This document shows, piece by piece, positions 45,713-53,931 of a stretch of 64,000 nt of DNA. Within the stretch, counting starts at the first letter, position 1. Every line of letters starts with the position of its first letter. The notes under the pieces were generated by a model. The model did no database searches and was not told where the DNA came from. It saw only the letters and a program-made list of their open reading frames with translations. Source of the stretch: Sutcliffiella sp. FSL R7-0096 (lineage in GTDB: Bacteria; Bacillota; Bacilli; Bacillales; Bacillaceae_I); the NCBI RefSeq assembly GCF_038595065.1, contig NZ_CP152003.1, forward strand, positions 4,692,001-4,756,000, in the 5' to 3' direction. The translations under genes were made by a program, and so were the position numbers.

Positions 45713-46657
45713 TTATTTTGCTAGGATGGATTTTACCTGATCTAACGTAGGGAGTGCGGTCATGGCACCCTTTTCCGAAGCGGCAAGGGAACCGGAAATA
45801 CTTGCGAAAGTCGCCATTTCTATGGCAGTTTCAAGTGTAAGGCTGCGGATATCCCCTTCCCATTCGTTCGCCATATAAAGAATTCCAGAAACAAATGCAT
45901 CACCAGCTCCTGTGGTGTCCACCGTCTCTACCTTGCGGGCAGTTACGTGCTGATGCCCTTCTTTGGTAAAAACATAGCTTCCTTCTGAACCAAGTGTCAC
46001 AAGCAGCAGAGGCATCTCATAGTTAGCAAGCTTTGCTGCCCCTTTTTCGATATCCTTCTCTCCCGTAATGAATTCCAGTTCTTCTTCTGATATTTTTAGA
46101 ATATCGGCATATGGAAGCATGGAGATGATTTGCTCTTTCGCCGCTTCCTCGCTGTCCCAGAGACCAAGGCGAAGATTCGGATCGTAGGAAACCGTCATGC
46201 TATTTTCTTTTGCCAGCTTTACTGCTTTTATGGTAGCGCTCCTTGTAGGCTCACTAATAAGGGAAATGGAGCCGAAATGCAAAATCTTATTTTCCACAAA
46301 TAGCTTCTCGTCAATCTCTTCTTCTGTTAAAAAACGGTCCGCACTTGGATTGATATAGAAGTCAAAGCTGCGCTCTCCGTTTTCTAGAGTGACGAACACG
46401 ACACCTGTTCGGATATCGTCTGTCAGAAGCATAGAGCTTGTCTGGACGCCGTAGTCTGAAAGCGTCTTATGGAGGAACCTTCCTAGTACGTCATTCCCCA
46501 CTTTCCCGATAAATGTGGATTTTGCCTGAAGGCGTGCAACTCCTACTGCTACGTTTGCCGGGGCACCCCCAGGGCTTTTTTGAAAGGTAATGTTGTCGGG
46601 ATCAAGCGGGATGAAGTCTATCAGTGCTTCCCCTAGTGAGATGATTCCTTTTTTCAT
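45713..46657 (-). CDS. scrK: Fructokinase
   Basis: PfkB-family kinase that phosphorylates the fructose freed by SacA to fructose-6-phosphate. The 314 residues show SPGGAPANVAVGVARLQAKS and the catalytic VDTTGAGDAFVSGILYMA, with Asp as base. Context between PTS EIIBC and SacA fixes the role. B. subtilis sacPA lacks this gene, whereas other bacilli have scrK here. RBS AAAGGAGG. Confidence 0.93.
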   Translation of the reverse strand: MKKGIISLGEALIDFIPLDPDNITFQKSPGGAPANVAVGVARLQAKSTFIGKVGNDVLGRFLHKTLSDYGVQTSSMLLTDDIRTGVVFVTLENGERSFDFYINPSADRFLTEEEIDEKLFVENKILHFGSISLISEPTRSATIKAVKLAKENSMTVSYDPNLRLGLWDSEEAAKEQIISMLPYADILKISEEELEFITGEKDIEKGAAKLANYEMPLLLVTLGSEGSYVFTKEGHQHVTARKVETVDTTGAGDAFVSGILYMANEWEGDIRSLTLETAIEMATFASISGSLAASEKGAMTALPTLDQVKSILAK

Positions 46658-46690
46658 TGGATGGCTCCTCCTTTAAATCAGTTGTTATCC

Positions 46691-46832
46691 GGTTAACTCC
46701 CTGTTTCCTTTCGTTTCAGGTGTTCGATTTCCGCAGGGTGATGCTTAAGCCTCCTCACTCCGCTCGTGGGTCTCAACCTACCGCTACCTCCACCGAAGTC
46801 TTACACCTTGCACTTTTAGTCAACAGGGGAAA
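46691..46832. repeat. Family A element, copy A9
   Basis: Begins GGTTAACTCCCTGTTTCC and ends TTAGTCAACAGGGGA. It contains CGATTTCCGCAGGG, AAGCCTCCTCACTCC and CCTACCGCTACCTCC. It sits inside the sucrose operon between scrA and scrK. Confidence 0.8.
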
Positions 46833-46846
46833 CATATTTTTATTGA

Positions 46847-48232
46847 TTACTTTACCTCTTCTTCCTTGATCCCCATAATCCATGTCGCAACAAAGGCACC
46901 CACTACCGCAATCGCAAAACCGATCAGGTAGTTGACGACATTGACTGTCCCGAACTCAACAAGAATGGCAATCATCGGGATCCCTGTCAGGCCATAAGCG
47001 TTGGCGACTACATTGGTCAATACGACATACGCTCCACCTAATGCACCACCAATTGCCGCTCCGATAAATGGTTTACGATATCTCAGGTTGACCCCAAAGA
47101 TTACTGGTTCTGTAATTCCCAAGAAAGCAGATAGGGATGCAGGCAAGGCCAGTTCTTTCGTCTTTGCACGTTTTGCCAGGAAGTATACGGCAAGACCTGC
47201 TCCACCTTGTGCCACATTGGCCATGGACCAAATTGGCAACAGATAGTTGAAGCCTAATTCTGCAAGTAGTCCCGCTTCGATTGCATGGAAACTGTGATGG
47301 ACTCCTGTAATAACGATCAACGAGTACATTCCACCAAAAATAAGTCCGGCAAAAACACTGCCATAATCATAAACAAAGTTCAGAACAACCGTGATACCGG
47401 AACCAATGGCATTTCCTAATGGCCCGATTGCAAGTAGAGTGATAAATCCAGTCAAAATGACGGTTACAAACGGTGTGACAAGCAAATCTACTGCACTTGG
47501 TACGATTTTACGTAAGTTTTTTTCAATCATGCTCATTACAAATACGGCAAGGAGGACTGGTACGACCGTCCCTTGATAACCGATCAAAGCAATATCCATT
47601 CCCATGAAGTCCATGTATTCAGGATTTGCATCTGCCAGGCCCCATGGGTTCAGAAGATCAGGGTGTGTCATGATTCCACCAATAACTGCTCCAAGGAATG
47701 GATTTCCTCCGAATTCTTTTGCTGCACTATAGCCGAGCAAAATTGGCAGGATGATGAATGCCGCACTTGAGAACATGTTCAGCATTTGTACAAAAGAACT
47801 GTCGTCAGCGACCCATCCGAATGTCGTCACCATTCCAAGCAGTCCCATCAATAGACCGCTTGCCACAATGGCAGGAATGATAGGGACAAAGATATTAGAT
47901 AACGTTCTTGCAAAACGGGCGAACGGGTTCATTTTCTTTTTCGCCGCTTCTGAATGGTCTTGTGTTTCTTTTTCTTGCAATCCCACTTCTTCAGCAAATT
48001 CAGCATACACTTTATTGACGATACCTGTCCCAAAGATGACCTGGAATTGTCCGGAGCTGGCAAAAGCCCCTTTTACTCCATCAAGCTCTTCTATTTGGTC
48101 CCGATTGGCTGTCGCTTTTTCGTCGTCTTTCAAGACAAGTCTGAGGCGTGTGGCACAGTGTGTGGCACTGATGACATTGTCTTCTCCCCCAAGTAGGGGG
48201 ATCAAGTCTTTTGCTATCTTCTTATAATTCAT
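46847..48232 (-). CDS. scrA: PTS sucrose-specific EIIBC component
   Basis: Imports and phosphorylates sucrose to sucrose-6-phosphate. The N-terminal EIIB domain carries the phosphorylated Cys26 in ISATHCATRLRLVLKDD. The EIIC domain (about residues 105-455) has around ten helices and FGVNLRYRKPFIGAAIGG. The 461 residues are the same length as B. subtilis SacP. There is no EIIA domain, so an EIIA in trans is needed, probably the one at 49585-50094. The start is ATG 48232 after AGAGGTG. It is controlled by the RAT/terminator upstream. Confidence 0.95.
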   Translation of the reverse strand: MNYKKIAKDLIPLLGGEDNVISATHCATRLRLVLKDDEKATANRDQIEELDGVKGAFASSGQFQVIFGTGIVNKVYAEFAEEVGLQEKETQDHSEAAKKKMNPFARFARTLSNIFVPIIPAIVASGLLMGLLGMVTTFGWVADDSSFVQMLNMFSSAAFIILPILLGYSAAKEFGGNPFLGAVIGGIMTHPDLLNPWGLADANPEYMDFMGMDIALIGYQGTVVPVLLAVFVMSMIEKNLRKIVPSAVDLLVTPFVTVILTGFITLLAIGPLGNAIGSGITVVLNFVYDYGSVFAGLIFGGMYSLIVITGVHHSFHAIEAGLLAELGFNYLLPIWSMANVAQGGAGLAVYFLAKRAKTKELALPASLSAFLGITEPVIFGVNLRYRKPFIGAAIGGALGGAYVVLTNVVANAYGLTGIPMIAILVEFGTVNVVNYLIGFAIAVVGAFVATWIMGIKEEEVK

Positions 48233-48274
48233 GATGAGCACCTCTTTTTCCTATTATTTTTATAAAAACTACGG

Positions 48275-48456
48275 CTCTGTTAAACAACGCTGTTGATTTC
48301 CGCAATGGGCTTCGCTTTCCACGGAGCGCTTGTGGAGCCTCCTCTAAGCGCTACCTCCCGTAGGACAAGGAAGGCTTCGACAGAGGTACATCGTACGAAG
48401 AAAATACATAGTATTTTCGAGGAGTCTACGCCCTTTGCTCCAATCACCAGCTATAT
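48275..48456. repeat. Family A element, copy A8, with 57-nt extra module
   Basis: Left extension GGCTCTGTTAAACAACGCTG as in A6 and A7, and interior CTTCGCTTTCCACGG. The module at 48364-48420 with GAAAATAC-ata-GTATTTTC matches that in A2. The right extension is diverged. It lies between the RAT/terminator and scrA, so it is part of the scrA mRNA leader. Confidence 0.82.
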
Positions 48457-48498
48457 AAGACTCGCTTAAGTAAATAAGTCTTTTCAGAGAAGAAAAAC

Positions 48499-48561
48499 AA
48501 AAGACCTAAAACCCGCAAGGTGGGTAGGGCTCTCCCTACTTCCTTGCTAGTTTTAGGTCTT
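48499..48561 (-). terminator. SacT-controlled terminator of the scrA operon
   Basis: AAGACCTAAAAC...GCAAGG pairs with CCTTGC...TTTTAGGTCTT and is followed by TTGTTTTTC on the minus strand. Its first arm overlaps the end of the RAT, so RAT binding would prevent it forming. Confidence 0.88.
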
Positions 48562-48584
48562 GCCTGCATTACCAGTCACAATCC
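48551..48584 (-). promoter_or_regulatory. RAT antiterminator site of the scrA operon
   Basis: Minus strand GGATTGTGACTGGTAATGC followed by AGGCAAGACCTAAAA, an excellent match to SacT/SacY/GlcT-type RAT sites. Bound SacT would stabilise it and let transcription proceed into scrA-scrK-sacA. Confidence 0.9.
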
Positions 48585-48600
48585 TGTTTATACATGTTAG

Positions 48601-48614
48601 CGAATACGTTTACA
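48601..48614 (-). promoter_or_regulatory. Candidate CcpA cre site upstream of the RAT
   Basis: Minus strand TGTAAACGTATTCG matches the cre consensus TGWNANCGNTNWCA at 12 of 14 positions. A possible TACTAT -10 at 48622-48627 lies just upstream, placing the site at the transcript start. Confidence 0.45.
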
Positions 48615-48636
48615 TTTTAAAATAGTAAAATTCTGT

Positions 48637-49470
48637 TTATTTTCCCTTTAAATCCGTCAAGCGTTGGATATGGAGTGTAATGTAACCAACTTCGGATAAA
48701 GGAAAATGGATGTCATACTCTGCAAGCAGAAAGTCCGCAATCTTCTGCGCAGTACCGAATGCTTTCCCAAATTTCATCTGAAGCAATTCCAGCATTTCCG
48801 GATCCATGGAGTGAAAAGGTTCCCCTTCTTCCACACGGTTAATGGCAAATCTTAGATGTGTGAGCAAACGTTGATAGTTGATTGATGTTTCTTCAATCGT
48901 CATGTCAAACTCGTTTTCAATCATATCGATCGCATCCCGGATGATGGAAGCAAGCTGCATGGTGTTTTGCATGCTTTTTGAACCCATTTTTGCGGTGTGA
49001 AGATGCAGGGCGATATGTCCGACTTCATCATCAGGTATGCTGACGCCAAGTCGTTCCTTTATCAACTGCTGTGCCCATTGGGCAATTTCGTATTCGGGTT
49101 TGTACAAGACCCGGATTTCGTTCAGCAATTTGTTTTGTATGGTGTAGCCTTTCTCCAACCGTTCAATCGCAAAAGAGAGGTGATCCGTCAAGGAAATATG
49201 AACATGGTTGCTTAAAGGCACCAATAGTTCCCCTTCGGCATAGCTGATGATCTCCTCCGCCACATCGATATGCTCGACAGGAAGAGTAGAAAGCAACTCT
49301 TGAAACTTGTCATTTTCCTCTTTCATGACAAAGATCTTTTCAATTTTGCTCCGGTCGACCAGGTCGTTTTTTCGCTTTTGGAATCCGACGCCAAGCCCCA
49401 TCACTATCTTTTCCTGGTCATCCTCTTTCACGACGACCGAGTTATTGTTTAATACTTTGCTTATTTTCAA
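48637..49470 (-). CDS. sacT: BglG/SacT family transcription antiterminator
   Basis: A 277-residue RNA-binding antiterminator. The N-terminal CAT domain (KISKVLNNNSVVVKEDDQEK, the first about 55 residues) binds RAT RNA. PRD1 (residues about 65-170, with HVHISLTDHL and DEVGHIALHLHTA) and PRD2 (about 171-277, with HLRFAINRVEEGEPF and SEVGYITLHIQRL) carry the histidines phosphorylated by HPr or the PTS. It is encoded between EIIA and the sucrose permease and downstream of its own RAT, implying autoregulation as well as control of scrA. Confidence 0.94.
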   Translation of the reverse strand: MKISKVLNNNSVVVKEDDQEKIVMGLGVGFQKRKNDLVDRSKIEKIFVMKEENDKFQELLSTLPVEHIDVAEEIISYAEGELLVPLSNHVHISLTDHLSFAIERLEKGYTIQNKLLNEIRVLYKPEYEIAQWAQQLIKERLGVSIPDDEVGHIALHLHTAKMGSKSMQNTMQLASIIRDAIDMIENEFDMTIEETSINYQRLLTHLRFAINRVEEGEPFHSMDPEMLELLQMKFGKAFGTAQKIADFLLAEYDIHFPLSEVGYITLHIQRLTDLKGK

Positions 49471-49509
49471 TCTCGTCTCTCCCCAATTAAACCGCCCTAT
49501 TTATCTTTT

Positions 49510-49537
49510 ATTATAACCAATCCAATTGGCTATACAA
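49510..49537 (-). promoter_or_regulatory. Possible internal promoter of sacT
   Basis: Minus strand TTGTAT, 16-base spacer, TATAAT, 40 bases before the sacT start. It would give a basal level of antiterminator independent of the RAT upstream of EIIA. Confidence 0.5.
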
Positions 49538-49584
49538 AGCAGTTACTGCATCTGTACAAGAAAAACAGGGCGGAAACCGGCAAG

Positions 49585-50094
49585 TTACGCTTTTATATTC
49601 CAATCCACTAATACTGTTTCACCTTTAGTTGCTGTTTTGACAGCATGTTTTGTCACTGTATCAATGATGTCACCGTTTGTTAGGATAACAGGTGTCACAA
49701 TGCTTTTGGCTTTTTCATTAATCAGCGCGATATCAAAATTTAATAATGGCGTGCCGACTTTGACTTTATCGCCTACTTCCACAAGCCCTTCAAACCCTTC
49801 GCCTTTCATTCCTACTGTTTCAAGCCCTACGTGGATAAGCACTTCCACACCAGTTTCAGATTTGATTCCGATCGCGTGCTTTGTAGGAAAGAATTGGACG
49901 ATTTCACCGTTTACCGGAGATACAACCGTACCTTCTGTCGGTTCGATCGCGATGCCGTCGCCCATCATTTTTTGTGCGAATACAGGGTCTGGCACTTCTT
50001 CAAGCGGAATGATCTTTCCAGTGATTGGCGCTACCAAGACTTCTTCTGTTTTAACTTCTTCTTTGCTTCCGAAAAGCTTTTTAAAAAATGACAT
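49585..50094 (-). CDS. PTS glucose-type EIIA component
   Basis: A 169-residue stand-alone EIIA of the glucose/sucrose superfamily, relaying phosphate from HPr to EIIB. The phosphorylated histidine is His88 in VEVLIHVGLETV, with His73 (FFPTKHAIGI) as the second active-site histidine. The fold blocks APITGKIIPLEEVPDPVFA and GTVVSPVNGEIVQFF are present. It is preceded by its own RAT/terminator and followed by sacT. Because both the sucrose (46847) and maltose (59051) permeases lack EIIA, this protein can supply both. RBS AGGAGG. Confidence 0.94.
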   Translation of the reverse strand: MSFFKKLFGSKEEVKTEEVLVAPITGKIIPLEEVPDPVFAQKMMGDGIAIEPTEGTVVSPVNGEIVQFFPTKHAIGIKSETGVEVLIHVGLETVGMKGEGFEGLVEVGDKVKVGTPLLNFDIALINEKAKSIVTPVILTNGDIIDTVTKHAVKTATKGETVLVDWNIKA

Positions 50095-50136
50095 GTATTT
50101 TTCCTCCTAAATGTCTGAATTGTGCAGAAATAGAAA

Positions 50137-50182
50137 AAGACCCAATACGCTCCTCCTTTGTTGAGTAAGCGTATTAGGTCTT
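50137..50182 (-). terminator. Antiterminator-controlled terminator before EIIA
   Basis: AAGACCCAATACGCT pairs with AGCGTATTAGGTCTT (one wobble) on the minus strand and is followed by TTTTTCTA. It overlaps the RAT. Confidence 0.9.
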
Positions 50183-50205
50183 GCCTGCTTTACCAGTCAC
50201 AATCC
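50172..50205 (-). promoter_or_regulatory. RAT antiterminator site of the EIIA-sacT operon
   Basis: Minus strand GGATTGTGACTGGTAAAGC then AGGCAAGACCTAATA. It is the same RAT as before scrA with two changes, so the same SacT protein should bind both. Confidence 0.9.
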
Positions 50206-50229
50206 TATATGTGTGAGTATTTTATTAAT

Positions 50230-50348
50230 TGGGCTAGGCTTCGCTTTCGCGGGGAGATGCTTTAGCCACTTTGGCAAGCCTGCGGGGTCTCAGCCTACCG
50301 CTACCTCCCTCTGGAGTCTTCGCCCTATGCTCCAAGCTACAGCCTTTT
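50230..50348. repeat. Family A element, copy A10 (ends diverged)
   Basis: Contains GCTAGGCTTCGCTTTCGC, GCCTGCGGGGTCTCAG and CTACCGCTACCTCCC. It lies between a TTGACA box at 50392-50397, which abuts the nitrilase stop codon, and the EIIA RAT. Confidence 0.75.
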
Positions 50349-50397
50349 AACGGAGCTATTATGTTATTAAGGTATGACATATCGCTCTATTTGTCAA

Positions 50398-51279
50398 TCA
50401 ATACGTGAGGGTGCCTTTGACTAGCTTTTCCCAGTCTGGGTAGAGGTCGTTGCGGCGGTCACGCCAGGTAGTCACGGATCCACTTTCCCTTACTTTGTAG
50501 AGAAGGGTTAAATCCAGGTCACCGGTGATGATCATATCCGTGTTCAATTCTCCTTCTGCCACGATACCTTTTGGAGGAAATGGTACATCATTTGGTGAAA
50601 TGATGGCAGCTTGTCCAAAGTTTCCTCGCATGAAGTCAACGGTCGGCAAGGAGCCGATTGTTCCTGTTGTCACAACATAGATCTGATTTTCAATCGTACG
50701 TGCGTGGCAGGAATATCTTACGCGATGGAAGCCATGTCGATCGTTTGTGCAGGATGGGCAGAACACCACATCCGCCCCCATTGCCTTCACAAGTCTTACC
50801 GCTTCCGGGAACTCGATGTCATAGCATGTCAGCATGGAGATGGGACCAAAATCTGTATGGAAGATCTTCAAGTCCTCACCAGGGGTCAGACCCCATTCAT
50901 ACACTTCTGTAGGTGTCAGGTGCAGCTTTGCCTGCGTTTCAATCCTTCCATCCGGGTAAAAGAGGTGGGCTGCGTTATAAAGTTTGCCTTCTTTTTCAAT
51001 GATGTGTGTGCCACCGATGATATGCATACCAGTCTGAATGGCAATTCCACTGAACAGCTGCTGATAGTGTTCGGTATAATTCGGAAGGTCATGGATGGTC
51101 TGTTCTCTCCCGTCTACTGGAAAAGAAATCAGTTGGGTCGTCAAAAACTCAGGAAACAGGACAAAATCCGCGTCAAACTCAGCGGCAGTTTTCACATAAT
51201 GAATCACTTGATTCGCAAACTCGTCAAAGCTTGAAATCGTATGCAATGGATATTGCACGGCAGAAGCACGAAACTTCAT
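50398..51279 (-). CDS. Carbon-nitrogen hydrolase (nitrilase superfamily)
   Basis: A 293-residue amidase/nitrilase-fold enzyme. The catalytic triad is visible: Glu in FVLFPEFLTTQL, Lys in KLHLTPTEVYEWG and Cys in MLTCYDIEFPEAVR. Family members hydrolyse amides, nitriles or omega-amides. The substrate here is unknown, although the length and TPTE motif resemble ramnose/N-acyltransferase-neighbour hydrolases. ATG at 51279 follows AAGGGGG. The ORF upstream of it to 51486 is non-coding. Confidence 0.9.
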   Translation of the reverse strand: MKFRASAVQYPLHTISSFDEFANQVIHYVKTAAEFDADFVLFPEFLTTQLISFPVDGREQTIHDLPNYTEHYQQLFSGIAIQTGMHIIGGTHIIEKEGKLYNAAHLFYPDGRIETQAKLHLTPTEVYEWGLTPGEDLKIFHTDFGPISMLTCYDIEFPEAVRLVKAMGADVVFCPSCTNDRHGFHRVRYSCHARTIENQIYVVTTGTIGSLPTVDFMRGNFGQAAIISPNDVPFPPKGIVAEGELNTDMIITGDLDLTLLYKVRESGSVTTWRDRRNDLYPDWEKLVKGTLTY

Positions 51280-51470
51280 GGCAGCAGACCCCCTTAAATC
51301 TATGAAAATTAGTTCATTTGTTAGCCGAAATTCTTTGGTTGCAACTAGTCTATTATAAGGGATGGGAGGCAAAAGGAACAATGATGGATTTTTGGGATGT
51401 TTTGGTAGGTAGGGGAGGGGGAGATTGTTTGGAGGTAGTGCGTGTCGAGTGGTGGCGGTTTGAGTCGATT

Positions 51471-51590
51471 TCCTGATATATTTCAATTTTTCAGGATATA
51501 TTTCAAAAATTCATGATATATCTCTAATTTTCCTGATATATCTTAAAATTTCAGGATATATCCCAAAATTTCAGGATATCTTCTTGCCCA
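51471..51590. repeat. 20-nt tandem array (GATATATC type), copy 1
   Basis: Six units at exact 20-nt steps starting 51471, 51491, 51511, 51531, 51551 and 51571, each TC(c/a)(t/g)GATATATCnnnAAnTT. The same array type recurs at 62831-62950. It lies between the nitrilase start and the HAD gene end. The bases 51280-51470 show nothing else. Confidence 0.88.
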
Positions 51591-51640
51591 CACCTGAATT
51601 TGCGGACAAATCGCCCCCTCCTCACCAAGCCCCTAAATTC

Positions 51641-51675
51641 AAAAAACCAGGCAGCCCAAAAGCCACCTAGTCCAA
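51641..51675 (-). terminator. Terminator of the HAD phosphatase gene
   Basis: AGGTGGC pairs with GCTGCCT (two wobbles) and is followed by GGTTTTTTG on the minus strand. Confidence 0.55.
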
Positions 51676-51700
51676 TGTTCGGCCGACATCCAATCCTCGA

Positions 51701-52573
51701 TCAACCAACTTCCGTCTTCGCCATCGCCTCAATAATCGCCTTGGCAACACCGCTATTTACATTCGTATCCGTTATCATATGCGCTTTTTCTTTGACGCCA
51801 TCTGGTGCATTTCCCATCGCTACTGCTCTGCCGACACGCACAAACATGGACACGTCATTATAGTTGTCACCAAGCGCCATCGTTTCTTCCATGGTTATGC
51901 CACGCTCGGCAGTGAATGTGGTCAAGGCAATGCCTTTTTGTGCATCCACACTTGTGATTTCCAAGTTGTCCTTACCGGAGGAGCTGACCGCAACAATTCC
52001 AAGGTCAAGCAGTTCGGAACGCGCAGCTTCGAGATTTTCCTTATCCAAGGAGAAGGCAAGCAGTTTATAGATTATATGGCTTTCCTCTTCCAGGATGGGT
52101 TCAAAACTGTCAACAAGCTTCACGTTGCCCTCTTCCATTCTCTCTTTGGCTGCCTTCAGTACTTTATCATAGTCATTTTCCTCACTTGCAGACATAAACA
52201 CGTCCATGATGGTAGCAACGGCTTTGTCATAGTCTTTTGAATAGGTGCCGTCCTGGGTGTAGATTTCAAAATAGATATTGTGTTTGTCCAAAATTTCAGC
52301 AAGCTTTCTTACTTCGCTGTTTGCAATAGGATTTGTGGATACGATCGTACCGTCCGGCTTGCGTGCCTCTGCTCCATTTACACAGATGATCGGAGTTACG
52401 ATTCCTGCTTCCGCCAGGACATCCTTTGCCTCCGAGTAGGCCCTGCCGGTGGCAATCACCACTTCCACTCCGTTCTTTTGGGCAAGTTTAATCGCGTCCG
52501 CGTTCTCTTCACTCACCACATGGTTATTGTTTAATAAAGTCCCGTCCATATCTATCGCTATGCATTTTACCAA
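51701..52573 (-). CDS. Cof-type HAD-IIB family phosphatase
   Basis: A 290-residue HAD phosphatase. Motif I DMDGTLLN (nucleophile Asp8/Asp10), motif II VVIATGRAYSE, motif III Lys in DAQKGIALTTF and motif IV MALGDNYNDVSMF are all intact, and the type IIB cap lies between. Members of the YidA/YwpJ group dephosphorylate sugar phosphates or FMN. The exact substrate is unknown. It appears monocistronic. Confidence 0.92.
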   Translation of the reverse strand: MVKCIAIDMDGTLLNNNHVVSEENADAIKLAQKNGVEVVIATGRAYSEAKDVLAEAGIVTPIICVNGAEARKPDGTIVSTNPIANSEVRKLAEILDKHNIYFEIYTQDGTYSKDYDKAVATIMDVFMSASEENDYDKVLKAAKERMEEGNVKLVDSFEPILEEESHIIYKLLAFSLDKENLEAARSELLDLGIVAVSSSGKDNLEITSVDAQKGIALTTFTAERGITMEETMALGDNYNDVSMFVRVGRAVAMGNAPDGVKEKAHMITDTNVNSGVAKAIIEAMAKTEVG

Positions 52574-52755
52574 GTGATTTCACCTTCTTCTATGTATTTA
52601 TATCCTCTATCCTAGTTAATCTCCCTTCGCTTTTCAAACATTATACTGCGAAAACATTATGCTAAAAATTTCGAAAAGTATAATTAATTCTGTTTAAAAA
52701 CGAGCTTATCCCTTATAATAAAGGTATTAATCGGAATCGGGTGGGGGTGAACTCT

Positions 52756-53787
52756 ATGAAAATTTCCTCTAGTCATATAGGAAAAATCCTTAAAAATGAT
52801 ATTTACTCTTTATCAGGAAATCTTTTGCTGAAGAAGGGGACGGTTCTGAATGAAAAGCATGTGGAAAGCCTGCAGAAGCATGCCTATTATTTCGACCAGG
52901 CGTTTGTGGTGGACGAGCCTCATCATTTGTCTAAAGAGTATTTTCATCATGTGAAAAATATGTATGAAACAAGCATCCATGCCTTTCAATCTATTTTTTC
53001 CAACCTTGAGCAGGATAGCCTCCCACCATTGGAAGATATTCAACAGATGCTTGCTCCGCTTGTCGATAAACTCGTGGCCGACCCTGTTTTCACCCGTTAC
53101 ATAGAACAAGTAAAAAGCTATGATAATTACACGTATACACACAGCTTAAATGTGGGGATCTATTCCTCTTTGATAGGTAAGCTCCAAGGACTGGATAAAA
53201 GCAGCATCAGTTTGCTCGGTCAAATGGGAATGTTTCACGATGTCGGAAAACTGCTTATCGATAAGACTATCCTGCAAAAACCGGGACGCCTGACTGAAAA
53301 AGAGTGGCTAGAAATCCAAAAGCATACGACGTACGGCTATGATTTGCTACGAAAAAATAGAACCATCGATCCCCATATTCTCCAAGGGGCCCTCCTTCAC
53401 CATGAACGGTTGGATGGAAGCGGTTACCCAACAGGGATCAAGCACTCCAAGATTCCATATTTCGTTCAGATCCTATCTGTGGCGGATATGTATGATGCCC
53501 TTTCATCGGAGAGAAGCTATCGACCGAAGCAAAATATATTTACCACTACTAAAATCCTGATACAAGAGGCAAATTATAATAGACTAAACCCGGCCATTGT
53601 CTACCCGTTTGTTAGATACATCCTCTCCAATCACCTCCGTGAAGAGGTTGTGTTGAATAATGGACAGCTTGCTGAGATTATCTTCATTCACGCTGACGAG
53701 CCACACTTACCGATTATAAAGATAGATGACCACTTTATTGATCTACGAAAAAATAAAGAGTTGGAGATTCTCGATTTTGCCAATTAG
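52756..53787 (+). CDS. HD-GYP domain protein
   Basis: A 343-residue protein with an unrecognised N-terminal region (first about 115 residues) and a C-terminal HD-GYP domain: YTYTHSLNVGIYSSLIG, MGMFHDVGKLLIDKTILQ, HHERLDGSGYPTG and LSVADMYDALSSERSYRP. HD-GYP enzymes hydrolyse cyclic di-GMP, and the HD and GYP residues needed for metal binding are all present. ATG at 52756 follows GGGGGTG. It appears to have its own promoter (TATAAT at 52714-52719). Confidence 0.92.
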   Translation: MKISSSHIGKILKNDIYSLSGNLLLKKGTVLNEKHVESLQKHAYYFDQAFVVDEPHHLSKEYFHHVKNMYETSIHAFQSIFSNLEQDSLPPLEDIQQMLAPLVDKLVADPVFTRYIEQVKSYDNYTYTHSLNVGIYSSLIGKLQGLDKSSISLLGQMGMFHDVGKLLIDKTILQKPGRLTEKEWLEIQKHTTYGYDLLRKNRTIDPHILQGALLHHERLDGSGYPTGIKHSKIPYFVQILSVADMYDALSSERSYRPKQNIFTTTKILIQEANYNRLNPAIVYPFVRYILSNHLREEVVLNNGQLAEIIFIHADEPHLPIIKIDDHFIDLRKNKELEILDFAN

Positions 53788-53931
53788 CCGAAAAATAGTA
53801 TGTTTGCAGGTTTTATATGAAGGGTAAGAAAATGAGGGGAAATAACCGATTCCAATAACTACCTTTGAAAAGTTTCAAAAATGTATTAAAATGACTAACG
53901 TTGCATATTTACGCATAAGGAGATTATTACA

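Noticed and set aside
48587-48592. TATAAA as -10 box of the scrA operon
   Set aside because: It would start transcription inside the RAT, which must be transcribed whole. The upstream TACTAT (48622-48627) fits better.
50884-50896. GGGGTCAGACCCC palindrome inside the nitrilase gene
   Set aside because: Identical to the family C core, but it encodes the conserved residues EWGLTPG in frame and lacks the extended arms, so it is most likely coincidence.
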